A DNA stretch of 64,000 nucleotides from the NCBI GenBank assembly GCA_030704615.1, contig CM060733.1, positions 15,128,001 to 15,192,000 on the forward strand, in the 5' to 3' direction. Source of the DNA: Takakia lepidozioides (lineage: Eukaryota; Streptophyta; Takakiopsida; Takakiales; Takakiaceae). Below the pieces are notes generated by a model. The model had not been told where the DNA came from. It saw nothing but the letters and a program-made list of their open reading frames with translations, and made no database searches. The translations under genes were made by a program, and so were the position numbers. Below, piece after piece: positions 11,702 through 22,084 of this stretch. Numbering within the stretch: position 1 is the first letter of the stretch; each line of letters begins with the position of its first letter.

Positions 11702-12970
11702 TTGTCAAAGTGTGGCAGTGCGAAGAGCCTCGAACATATGGCAGCTGTTATGTCTGCCTTTGTTGGCCGGACTGTAATTGAGCAGCAAGGTAATAGGATT
11801 GAGGGTGATGTTGTACTCCCAAGCCCGGTAAAGATCTACAACCAATGGCCAAATGGCCAGGAGAGGGGAGTCACACAGAAGATGAGGCAGTGTTCCAGTG
11901 ATGCAATAGTGTTAATCATGCAGCATTTGCATAGGATAGCCTCCTGGAAATCCAGGAATTGCCCCACCTTAAGGACCCTAATATTGGCAATCTGCCAAAG
12001 AAAGGCAGTGAGTTTGGCTCGTTTCAATTTTTCCCAAATAAGAGCCCAGATGCAGCTGCAATTCTCATCCCTGAAAAGGACGTGTCCCCACTTATCATTC
12101 CATTTTTTAGCCAGAGGTTTGGCTTGCAAAAGAGCCAAGTTATACGTTTTCTTTGCAAAATAAGAGAAAATGAGTGAATAGATCCTCCAAAATTCCACTG
12201 CCATTCTACCGGATCAAGTTGTAGTTCTTGGATAGATTGTCCACTGATCCAGGCGAAAGAGTTTCCAGCAAGCCAAAGAAGGATTGGTTTCCCCCTTGGG
12301 AGGGAGGGGTTGAAATCCTTGAATTTGGATAACCAGTGTCATATTCGTGCTAGGGAGATTTGAATTGTTAGGATATGACAGTCTGAGTGGAGTGGAGAGT
12401 AAGGGCTCCCGAGAACAAGTCCGCTTGAAAACCATAGCCTATGACCATTGGTTGAACCAGGAGCATTTGAGGGGTGCTGCTCCAAATATTGGAGATCTGC
12501 GAGAATCCTCTTGTTGCCCACACAACCATCTCTTTGCTTGGCCTCTTTCCAAAGGTGTGGGTTGTGAGGAGTTTAGGATTAAGAGATGTTGTCTGAGAAC
12601 CTCTGGGAAGGAGGAAGGCTCAAGCTTATGAAGGAATGTCCTGAATTTTCCCCAAGCAGACCAAATAGAGTTCCAAAGCAAAGAGCCTGGGGAGTTATGG
12701 CTGAACCCCTGGGTGATCCATCTAATCGAAGGAGCCCAAGAAGCACGTAGAAGGAGGAACCCAGGGAGATCGTGTCAGCCACCAACAGCTTCCAACAGCT
12801 CCCTTAGGGCCCAGGAATCTAGAGAGCCATTTGCCCAAGAGGGCCCGGATCTGGGTTTTCGGGTCAAGAACCCCAAGGCCTCTGAGTTTCTTAGGCAGAC
12901 AGATCTGCTGCCAAGAAACTTGTTCTGTGAGGAAGTTTGGGCTCCCCAAATGAAATTCCTGATGCATCTC
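11702..12970 (-). mobile_element. Second LINE ORF2 relic (RT C-terminus plus zf-RVT)
   Basis: Reading the minus strand from 12970 downward, the segment starts with the IRNFIWG motif and the GLGVLDPKT / LGKWLSRFLG motifs that close the RT domain of plant LINEs. After several frame changes it continues with a zf-RVT block at 12204-11836 (KLTAFLWQIAN, then CKCCMINTIASLEHCLIFC). At least three frames are needed, so it is a pseudogene copy. It lies in the same orientation as the neighbouring LINE at 10.2-11.2 kb but diverges from it in the zf-RVT block, so it represents a separate insertion. Confidence 0.8.
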
Positions 12971-13044
12971 CTCACTCCCCCGATCTTTTATTTTTGAAAA
13001 CCTTAAATACTAGCCGGTTTCAAGTATTTCACAACGCAAATGAT

Positions 13045-13250
13045 TGGTTACCAACAGTCAGTAGCTCAGTTGAATAGTGCACTGAGTATCACCTAGATGA
13101 TTCTGGGGTCAAAAAATCCTGTTACCTTGATGGGTGTTGTATGTTCTTCTCCCCCTTCCCTGGGGCGGTGTCCCATGTGAAAGCCTTCATGGCGAGGTTA
13201 CTGTGAAAGAGGTTATTTTTTTCTCTCACTATAATCAAGGGGCCTGATTT
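13045..13250 (+). repeat. tRNA-derived SINE-like sequence
   Basis: The segment contains a Pol III A-box-like TAGCTCAGTTGAATAGTGC at about 13061-13079 and, some 35 bases on, a decayed B-box-like GGGGTCAAAAAATCC. A CCTGGGGCGGTGTC stretch downstream recalls the GGGGAGGCGTC block of the two better SINE copies at 15.1 and 34.8 kb. No clean cloverleaf forms, so it is not a tRNA gene. Confidence 0.4.
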
Positions 13251-13379
13251 GTGAGTTGTCACTCCTAGGTGTTTCTCTTTATTTTTTTTTAAGAAAAAGA
13301 AGAAGATTGGTTACGGGGTTGTATCCCCTTAATACGCTTTACGGCTTGTATCTAATGGTATTTTTTTTCCCGTTCCCTT

Positions 13380-13436
13380 TAATCTCTCTCCAGGGCCACT
13401 GTCCCCTGTTTTTAAAAGAAAAAAAAAGACTGTCGA
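13380..13436 (+). repeat. Dispersed LINE 3'-terminal tail
   Basis: The words CCAGGGCCACTGTCCCCTGT followed by an A-rich stretch occur here and again at about 13850, 25130 and, on the minus strand, at 38.5 kb. Upstream bases (GGTATTTTTTTTCC) also match the 25.1 and 38.4 kb copies. A conserved 3' end followed by a variable A-rich tail is what target-primed LINE (or LINE-dependent SINE) insertion leaves. Confidence 0.6.
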
Positions 13437-14656
13437 ACAAGTCAAAATCTTAGTACCTAGCAAAAATTAACGTGTATCAACTTGGTATTAACCATGTATC
13501 AACCTGGTATTGGCTAGGATATTAGAATATTTTCTGTCCAATGATATCAGCATGGTAGGTTCCTCATTTAGGTATCGGAACTCTTCATACCAACCGGGTA
13601 GGTACCAGTGTTGGGTGGTTATTTAAATTTCTCTTTAATACCCGGCGGTTACCTATCCGGTAAGTTATATATATATATGACCAATGGAGGCAAAAAAAAT
13701 GAAGCAACCGGCCGTTAGGAACCGGCGCAGGTCAGGCATTGGCAAATAACCGAGCAAAGAACCTTTTAAAGAACTGCCCAATACCCGCGGTTATCTCATG
13801 AAAACCACCGGTTATTTGAGGTTTTTGCAAGGTTTTAGCAGGGCCACCGTCCCCTGTTCAGGTTTAAAAATAAAAATAAAAAATAAAAAATCGTAACTGT
13901 AGGTTATATCTAGCTATAAAAAGATAGAATGACGCCAGACCATTTATTTATTTATTTTATTTTAAGACCACTTCTAGACTCAAGTGCAAGAACGACTTGG
14001 AGTTGCACATAGCAATAAAAGATTTAATAGTTTATCTTCATATTTTAATCATTTGTTTAGTTATTTTTAGTATTCATCTTTTTAGTCATAACCGAAACTT
14101 ATTAGTCATTAAAAGTTATATTACTGTACGAATTAAATCAACACATATTTACATTTAAAAATAATAAAACATTATTCAAAATTCTTTTATACAACCAGTC
14201 ACTTATAACTAGACCATGCTCTTAAACAAGTATGTTATATATATATATATATATGTATATTCAAAGATCTATCGCACAACATTCAGTCTCACTTTCATTT
14301 TCTAAACATCTAAAGATCGGACTTGTAACAATCTGATTCTAAGTATTTCAATCTTCTTTCTACTGTAATTAATTAAGAGAGTCGGACTATAGGCAACATT
14401 GTCAAAAACTGCGGAAGATGTACAGGTATTTTTGAAGAGGCTAAGGGAGATCATGAGAGACTTGAAAACTCTAAAAGAAAAGAATATTTCCTAAGGGAAA
14501 TAGAAAAAATATAAACTACTATAATAAATGTATCAACTCTGGTCATTATATTTATGAATCACATATACTATTTATTGGTATGTACCGACAAAATTGGTAG
14601 GTTGTCATCATTTATTATAATTAAAACAAAAATTTATTTTCGATAAACGTTCATAC

Positions 14657-15558
14657 CAGTGTTGTGCGGGTTCTGCCTTTTTAAGGAACCCGCCGGGGTC
14701 CGGGTGCGGGTTTTTTTTCGGAGTCAAGTCCGGGTCCGGATCCGGTTTTGAAATTTGGAAAATCCGGGTTGGGGTTCGGGTCCGGGTTCGTCAGCACGGA
14801 CTCAGGTTAGGGTCCGGGTAGTTGTTGGGAAATATTAGCGGGTTCACGGGTTCGGATCCGGGTCCTAATTTATTTGATTAAAAAAAAGATTAATTAGGGA
14901 TAAAATTATTTTTGGCTGGAAAAAACTTTAAATCCTAATAATGAATTTTATTTTAAGAGACATTCCTTCAAATATACCATGAATATGAATATGTATACCA
15001 TGAATAAGAATTAAAATAGAAGTTTGAGTTCCATTTTCTATTTTCCAATATCAATTCTTTAAACATGTTAAGAATAGTAATATGCCTCAAGGATAGACTA
15101 TAGCATGGATGTGTGGGATCTGGCCTAATAATAATATAAGACGCCTCCTTTGGGATGTGTAAATTATGGTCCCATAGGGCACAACTTTGTGACACCACTC
15201 CGTGGATTGAACCCACAACCGCTTTTGAGGTGGTATGTGGGCATTACCACTGGTGGGGCTGGCTGCTGCGGCCTATTGCTGCTCGTCCCCTCCACACATA
15301 TGACAAAACCTACCAAATCTAAGGTGGACCTGCATGCCCCATCTAAAATTAAGACCCGGACTCTGATCCGCTACATTGGCCCGCATGTAGAGGGTTCAAG
15401 AGATTCTGGACCCAGCAGGCGGGTCCGGTTCCGAGTTCATTTTAGAAATGAACCCCGGTCAGGGTCCGGGTTTTTGTGATAGCACGGTCCGGGTGCGGGT
15501 AACCCGGATCCTAACCCATCGGGTACACGCCTTCAAAACCAGGACCCGCACAACACTG
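14657..15558. mobile_element. Non-autonomous hAT element, 902 bp, with perfect 8-bp TSD
   Basis: The element starts CAGTGTTGTGCGGGTTCTG and ends CAGGACCCGCACAACACTG, a terminal inverted repeat with one mismatch in 19. It is flanked by identical octamers GTTCATAC at 14649-14656 and 15559-15566, the 8-bp target-site duplication diagnostic of hAT transposases. The duplicated sequence at 15900-15920 shows the same locus uninterrupted. The subterminal 200 bases on each side are packed with GGGTCCGGGT-type repeats. There is no transposase ORF, so it depended on a helper. A tRNA-derived SINE lies inside. Confidence 0.9.
15110..15285 (-). repeat. tRNA-derived SINE copy, nested in the hAT element
   Basis: On the minus strand the copy shows an A-box-like CCAGTGGTAATG, the shared CACATACCAC, a B-box-like TGTGGGTTCAATCCAC and a 3' block with CATAATTTAC and GGAGGCGTC. 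The same words in the same order and spacing occur in the copy at 34.77-34.93 kb, so this is a family and not a single tRNA relic. Confidence 0.7.
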
Positions 15559-15659
15559 GTTCATACATCCATTTGTAATGCATTGACATCATTTTTTGAA
15601 ATAAATCTTTACATATTAGTACCTATGTTAAAAATAGAAAAAAAGTAAGATATTATTTA

Positions 15660-17790
15660 TAACTGCCTCCTTAGGATTGCCCTAAGGAGTCCAAAGGGGG
15701 GGAAAAGGAAATATGTAAATTATTGTTTATAACTCTAAAAGAAAAGAATATTTCCTAAGGGAAATAGAAAAAATATAAACTACTATAATAAATGTATAAA
15801 CTTTGGTCATTATATGAATTAAATATACTATTTATTGGTATGTACCCACAAAATTGGTAGGTTGTCATCATTTATTATAATTAAAACAAAATTTTATTTT
15901 TGATAAACGTTCATACATCCATTTGTAATGCACTGACATCCTTTTTTGAAATAAATTTTTACGTGTTAGCACCTATGTTAAAAATAGAAAAATAGTAAGA
16001 TATTATTTATAGTTGCCCTTAGGACTCCATAGGATTGCCCTAAAGAGTCCTAATGGGAGGAAAAAATGGAAATATGTAAATTATTATTTAGAATTGTCCT
16101 TAGGACTGCTTAGGGCAGCCCTAAGCAGTCCTAAGGGGCAGGATGAAAACATATATATTATTATTTATAATTACCCTTAGGACTTCTTAGGACACTCCTA
16201 AGGAGTCCTAAGAGGAAAAAAATGGAAAGACATAAATATTTGCCCTTAAGACCCGCTTAGGCAGCCTAAGGGGTTATAAGAGAGGAGAATGGAAACATAT
16301 AAATTATTATCTATAATTGCCCTTAGGACTCCTTAGGGCGGCCCTAAGGAGTCCTAAAAGGGGGAAAATAGAAATATATAATTATAGGAAAATAAAAACA
16401 TATATATTATTATTTATAATTACTCTTAGGACTTCTTAGGATAGTCCTAAGGAGTCCTAAGAGGAAAAAAATTGAAAGACATAAATAATTGCCCTTAAGA
16501 GCCGTTTAGGTAACCTAAGGAGTTATAAGAGGGGGAAAATGGAACATATAATTATTATCTATAATTGCCCTTAGAACTGCCCTAAGGAGTCCTAAGAGAG
16601 GAAAATATAAATTATTATTATAATTGCCCTTATGACTCCTTAAGGCGGCCCTAAGGAGTCCTAAGAGAAGGAAAATGAAAACATATAAATTATTATTTAT
16701 AATTATCCTTAGGGCTTTTTAGGACAGTCCTAAGGAGTCATAAGAGAAGAAAAATGGAAAGACATAAATAATTGTCCTTAAGACCCGTTTAGGCAACCTA
16801 AGGGGTTATAAGAGGGAGAAAATAGAAACGTGTAAATTATTATTTTATAATTGCCCTCAGGACTCCTCAAGAAGGCCCTAAGAAGTCCGAAGGGAGGGGA
16901 AAATAAAAACGCATAAATTATTATTTATAATTAGCCTTAGGGCTTCATTGGACAGTCCTAACTGAGTCCTAAGATGAGAAAAACGGAAAGACATAAATCA
17001 TTGCCCTTAAGACCCGTTTAGGCAACCTAAGAGATTATAAGAGGGGGGACATATAAATTATTATCTATAATTGCCCTTAGGACTGCTTAGGGCCGTCCTA
17101 AGGAGTCCCAAGAAGGGGAAAATTAAAAGATGTAAATTATTATTTATAATCTCCTTAGGACGGCCCTAAAGAGGAAAAATAAAAATATATAAATTGTTAT
17201 TTATAATTGCCCTTAGGACTCTTTTGGGCCGCCCTAAAGAGTCCTAAGAAGGGAAAAAATAAAAACATATAAATTATTATTTATAATTACCCTTATGACT
17301 TCTTAGGACAGTCCTTAGAGGAGAAAAATGGAAAGATGTAAATAATCGTCCGTAAGACCCGTTTCAGTAGTCTAAGAGAGGGAAAATATAAACATATAAA
17401 TTATTATCTATAATTGCCTTTAGGACTCCTTAGGGCCGTCCTAAGGAGTCCTAAGAAGGGGAAAATTGAAAGATGTAAATTATTATTTATAATTTCCCTT
17501 AGGACTCCTTAGGGCGCCCTAAAGAGTCTTAAGAGTGGGAAAATAGAATCATATAAATTATAATAGCCTCCTAAGAGGGGGAAAATGGAAAGATGTATTT
17601 TTTTATTTATAATTGTCATTAGGACTCCTTAGGGCGGCCCTAAGGAGTCCTAAGAGGGGAAAATAAAAAGATGCAAATTATTATTTTTATTGCTTTTAGG
17701 ACTCCTTAGGGCAACCCTAAGGAGTCCTAAGGGCAACCCTAAGGAGTCCTAAGGGCAACCCTAAGGAGTCCTAAGGGGGGGGGGGGAAAT
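15660..17790. repeat. Palindromic higher-order satellite array
   Basis: About two dozen units of roughly 75-90 bp each contain an inverted repeat. The best type reads CTTAGGACTCCTTAGGGC followed by its complement, giving arms of about 18 bases around a GC centre, then an A-rich spacer ending in AAATTATTATTTATAATTG. Three subtypes alternate: one with a GACTTCTTAGGACAGTCC core, one with AAGACCCGTTTAGGCAACC, and one with GACTCCTTAGGGCGGCCC. Together they form a higher-order period of about 250-330 bp. The array ends at about 17705-17780 with a homogeneous 25-bp run and a G tract. Confidence 0.9.
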
Positions 17791-18099
17791 ATATATCAAC
17801 TTTAAGAATCACATGTACTATTATTTTGTAGGTGACACCATTTATTACAATTAAAACAAGATTTTGTCTTCGATAAACGATCATACAGCTATTTGTAATG
17901 CACCGACATCCATTTTTAAATAAACCTTCATAAGTTAGTACCTATTCAAAAAGTGTGTGAGATAAGGTTAATAAATAACAACTTTTCATTATGTTTTCAT
18001 CCAATTATTTTATTTTTCATTCATTCTTTTTAGACTGTACCTCATTTTTTCCCCTATAAGTATAGAAAACGAGGATCATTTTTTTTTCCTTCTTCTGCA

Positions 18100-19100
18100 A
18101 GTTGTTTGCAGACAATAGATCTCTTAGTTTTGCTCTTTTACCTTCGTTTTTGTGTTTCTTCTTTGTTTCTGTTGCTTGTTTATGTTTCTCTGTCCTTTCG
18201 ATTCTTTGACAATGTTTTTTAGTTCTTTTTAGTAGTTTCATTTGTCTTTCTTCGTCACTTTTGGTTCTCTGTTTATGTTTCTTTCTAAAATCTATTCTTT
18301 GTCTTTCTGTGTGAGTTTTTCGATAGAATAGAACTTTCTCTTCTTCTTTTCTTTCATTCTGTTGTCTTTTTTTCCTTTGAAAACTCTATAAATATGCAGA
18401 ACGAGGATCATTTCCTTCACTTTCTTCTGCAAGCAAGCTTTTTGTATAGAATAGAATTGTCTCTGAGTTCTGCTCCTTTGCCATCGTTTGTGTTTCTTCT
18501 TTGCTTCTGTTGTTTGTTTATGTTTATTTGTTCTTTCGGTTCTGTTGCAAAATAGAATTGTCTCTTAGTTCTTCTCAGTAGCCTTCATTTGTTTTTTCCT
18601 TTCACTTTCTGTTCTTTGTTTATGTTTCTTCCTTATCTCTGTTCTTTGTATTTATGTGTGAGTTGTTCAGCGGAATAGAACTGTTTATTCATTCTTTCTG
18701 TTTCGTTTTGTTTTCTTTCCTCCTTGTTTGTGTTTCTTCTTTGCTTTTGTTGTTTGTTTATGTTGCTTTGTTCTTTTGGTTCTATGGCTAAATGAACTGT
18801 CTCCTAGTTTTAGTTCTGAGTAGCCTTCATTTGTTTTTTTCCTTCGCTTTCTGTTCTCTATTCTTTGTATTTATGTGTGAATTCTTTTTCGTTTTGTTTC
18901 TTTCCTCTTCGTTTGTCTTTGTTCTTTGCTTCCGTTGTTTGTTTATGTTTCTTTTTTTTTCGGTTCTGTGGCAAAATAGACATGTCTCCTAGTTCTTCTG
19001 AGTAGCCTTCATTTATTTTTTCTTTCACTTTCTATCTTTGTTTATGTTTTTTTAAAAATATCTGTTCTTTGTATTTCTGTGTGAGTTGCTCAGCAAAATA
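18100..19100. repeat. T-rich imperfect tandem repeat, about four units
   Basis: A pyrimidine-rich block containing TTTGTGTTTCTTCTTTGC, GTTTGTTTATGTT and a later GTCTCCTAGTTC / AGTAGCCTTCATTTG recurs at about 18140, 18484, 18723 and 18910. Spacing falls from about 340 to 190 bp through internal deletions. Open frames in it are shadows of low complexity. It is not conspicuously related to the palindromic arrays on either side. Confidence 0.75.
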
Positions 19101-19139
19101 GAAGTTTCCCTTCTTTCTCTTCATTTTTTCTCTTCGTTC

Positions 19140-20050
19140 TTTCTCTTTCGTTATTTTATTTTATTTTATTTATTTATTTAACTTCTTCTAACATATTTGA
19201 CACACTACCAAAAACACTATCTTATATTTCCAAGAAATCATCAAAATTCATTACACTGTGATTATGCCACTTGAATGTTACATCATAATCTATAGTGTAT
19301 ATGATATTCAAGCATGATATCAATATAGTATATACAACTTAGAGATTATACATATTTAATTATAATCAGAAATATATATATATAGTAAAAATAAGTATAT
19401 GAAAAACAAATATTTATATTATATTAAATAAAAATTAAATAATAAGTAAAATATATTTTAAAATCTAGCTATAATCTAACGACGTCGCTACATAAATCAA
19501 CTATCATTCTATTCATCAACCAGTCAATTATCATTCCATCTATTATCATAAATCAATCATTATCAGTTACAATCATGTGTTATTTTTACTTACTACATAA
19601 TTATTTATTCATATCACTTTATCTTATCATTGCATTTTCATATTTTAAAAATTAAAATTAGAATATTTATATTATTTTTATAAATAAATATACTAAAATA
19701 TTTATTAAAACGAACCAATGTTATAGTATATTTATTTATTTAAACATAATGATGTATATTATTTATTATAAAAATAAAAATATTATCAATTTATATCATG
19801 CTTTCAATGTCAGATTCACCAATCCAATTTAAATCTAATAAATCAAGTTATCTATCATATTACATCTCAAAAATTCAAATATACTATTTATATTAACAAA
19901 GTTAATTTAATTTAATTTAATTTAATACTAACGTATAATAATTTATAAATTTTTATATAATAATATAATATGTAATAAATATTTTAAATATAAATAAATA
20001 AATCAAATTATTTATTATATTATATTTCAAAATCTCCAATTTGTTTTTAA
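19140..20050. other. Very AT-rich spacer, no gene
   Basis: Nine hundred bases composed largely of TTTAT, AATAA and TATATA words with almost no GC. It has no ORF, tandem period or RNA gene that I can see. The extreme composition suits a matrix-attachment or late-replicating region, but that is not shown. Confidence 0.6.
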
Positions 20051-20284
20051 CCTTTATGGTTAATCTTAAGGCCTTTGGGCCATAATTTGTATGCTATAAT
20101 GGATAGCTATAAGGGTTTGAATCCCTATACATTTTTTTTTTTTTTTTTGTGAAAACCAGGGCTGAACCAGTCCATTCTGATATAGGAGTTCATATTCATA
20201 TGTTGTATAATGTGTATATATCCATATATATACATCAAATATGACATGTATAATATTGATCGTAATCTGATATACCAATCCAAT

Positions 20285-21130
20285 AAGCAATAAAAAATCG
20301 TTAGAGTGATTCTAAGAAATTCTTAGAGTGAATGTGTTGTTTTTTAATCACTCTAAAAAAATCCTTAGAGCGGCTTAGATCGGCTCTAAGGGATCCTTAG
20401 AGCGATTGCAAAAAACAATATAGTTTATTCTGTTTTCTTGCTCTAAGTAATGCTTTGGATCAAATGTGAATAGCCATTTAGTTTTTTTTTTGTTTTCCCG
20501 CTCTAATAAATCCTTAGAGCGGCTATGAAGGATCCTTAGAGCAAATACAAATTGCAAGTTAGCTTTTTCTGTTTCCCCGCTGTAGAAAATCTTAGAGCGG
20601 CTTAGAGCGGCTCTAAGGGATCCTTAGAGCGAATGTAAATAGCTATTTATCTTTGTTTATTTTCTTACTCTAAGTAATACTTAGATCGAATGTAAATAGC
20701 AAATTAATTTTGTCTGTTTTTCCACTCTAAAAAACCCCTAGAGCGGCTCTAAAGGATTCTTAGAGCGAATATAAATAGCAATTTAGCTATTTATGTTTTC
20801 CCGCTGTATGAAATCCTTAGAGTGGCTTAGAGCGGCTCTAAGGATCCTTAGAACGAACGTAAATAGCAATTTAGCTTGTTCTACATTGGCTCTAAGGATA
20901 TTAAGGGATTGTTAGAATAAATGTAAAAAATATGTTAAGGTTTATCTTCTTGACCGATTTGTTTCCCGCTCTATGAAATCCTTAGAACGGCTTAGAACAC
21001 TATAAGGGATCCTTACAATGAACGTAAATAGCAATTTATTTTTTTATATTTTTTTGCAATTTAAGAGATCCTTACATTGGCTCTAAGGGATCATTAGAAT
21101 AAATGTAAAAAATATGTTAGGGTTTTTCTT
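20285..21130. repeat. Second palindromic tandem array (GCTCTAAG type)
   Basis: About seven to nine imperfect units of roughly 95-130 bp are built around GCTCTAAGGGATCCTTAGAG, a palindrome centred on GGATCC, and a preceding CCTTAGAGCGGC arm. They are linked by a spacer with GTAAATAGCAATTTAGC and TGTTTTCCCGCT. The arm sequence differs from the 16-17.8 kb satellite, but the architecture (CTAAGG-type palindrome plus AT-rich spacer) is the same. Units decay towards the right end. Confidence 0.85.
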
Positions 21131-21499
21131 CTTGGTCATGGTTGACTGTTGAGGCCGTATGACACCCTTTGAGATTTAACTCTTCTTCCCCTTCAATAAT
21201 TCAACTATTAACAATATAGTTATTTGGTTAAAAATAATGTGATTTTTTGGCTTAAATATATTAGGGTTTAGCCAGAACTTGTCGATGTGGCCTTTTGTCT
21301 TGCCGAGAAACAAAAACTTGGCACTAGCTGGCATCCTAAAAATTTAATAACCGCAACCGCAGGTTAATAGTTTCTTAAATTTTGAAGCAACTGGAACCGC
21401 CGGTTATGAGAAAAATCAAATAACCACCCAACGCCGGTACGTTGTGACCAACCAACGCATATTTCTCCCCGCATTTGCATAGAAGCAGGCTAAGTCGCT

Positions 21500-21755
21500 T
21501 GTAAAGAACTGCCAAAAAACTTTGTTTGTATTTATCGTGCCTTTAAGAAGCAGAATTCCTCGGGGTGCATTCCACTTGGCGGAATGCACCCTATCAGCTC
21601 CATCAAGTGCATTCCCAAGGCCATTCTGAAATGCAGAATGCACCGGCCATTAGATTTTCTTAAAGAAAATTTTGGCATTTCTTTACGTAGGGTAACGGCC
21701 TTCGTGTGGGGCATTCCCGGATTTAAGGGCGTGACGCATTACCCTATACCTAATT
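21500..21755 (-). repeat. Dispersed repeat, copy 1 (minus)
   Basis: On the minus strand this segment carries GTATAGGGTAAT, GGAATGCAC repeats, an AGGAATTCTGCTT block and GGCACGATAAATACAAACAA followed by a TTTTTTGGCAGT-like end. The same blocks in the same order appear on the plus strand at 31590-31760. It therefore belongs to a short interspersed element family, perhaps a MITE, lying directly upstream of the TypA gene. Confidence 0.65.
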
Positions 21756-21950
21756 GCAAAATCTAGGAGAGAAGGCTGCAATGGAGCCACGTTCCAGTTG
21801 GAATGTGTGCTGTGGCAGATTAGGGCTACGGGGAACGGCGTGTGGAGGAGTGTGTGGCCTGCGAGTCTCTGCGTAACAAGAGCGACGGTGATCCAGAGGA
21901 TATTCCGATAAGTAATAACTTATGTGTGGAAGGGGCCGCTCGCCGCCCTC

Positions 21951-21957
21951 CTTTATA
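21951..21957 (+). promoter_or_regulatory. Possible TATA element of TypA gene
   Basis: CTTTATAC lies about 130 bases before the TypA start codon in a CpG-containing, pyrimidine-rich leader. Spacing would place the transcription start near 21985. Only position and composition support it. Confidence 0.3.
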
Positions 21958-22084
21958 CCGCGTGTCTCTCCTGCGCTGTGCCTTCCATCTCGCTCTCGTC
22001 TATGGACTCTGAGCCTTGAGAGGAGAGCTTGCAGCGTCCCTGCTGGGCCTTTGCGAGGAGTCTCCACGCAACGCACCTGGAGCA

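Larger units (their letters stand above)
14465..15916. repeat. Direct repeat pair (14465-14656 and 15732-15911)
   Basis: Both copies begin with an A-rich stretch containing AAAGAATATTTCC, continue through CTATTTATTGGTATGTACC and end in AAACGTTCATAC, with few differences over about 185 bp. The following block (CATCCATTTGTAATGCA... to GTAAGATATTATTTATA) is also duplicated (15567-15665 and 15912-16015), and a third, diverged copy sits after the satellite at 17785-17960. The array therefore grew by duplication of a longer unit including its flank, before the hAT insertion at 14657. Confidence 0.85.
13606..21436. mobile_element. Candidate 7.8-kb element with about 45-bp inverted ends
   Basis: The left end (CAGTGTTGGGTGGTTATTT, then an ACCCGGCGGTTACC block) and the inverted right end (CGGCGTTGGGTGGTTATTT, then an AACCGGCGGTTCC block) are homologous over about 45 bp in opposite orientation. 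The CAGTGTTG start matches the other hAT-like elements of the window. Flanking octamers GTAGGTAC and GTACGTTG agree at only 5 of 8 positions. No transposase is visible; the inside holds satellite arrays and a nested hAT copy. The alternative is two unrelated small copies of one MITE family in opposite orientation. Confidence 0.35.

Noticed and set aside
15660-17790. Hairpins as transcription terminators or a CRISPR-like array
   Set aside because: Units diverge, spacers are AT-rich and homologous instead of unique, and the setting is a plant nuclear genome, so a satellite is the right reading.
18792-18992. Hydrophobic Phe/Leu-rich ORF
   Set aside because: It is a translation of the T-rich tandem repeat; hydrophobicity follows from TTT/CTT codons.
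22016-22084. Upstream extension of TypA from a TTG at 22016
   Set aside because: It is in frame, but TTG is not a normal start for a nuclear plant gene, and the ATG at 22085 gives a good plastid leader.
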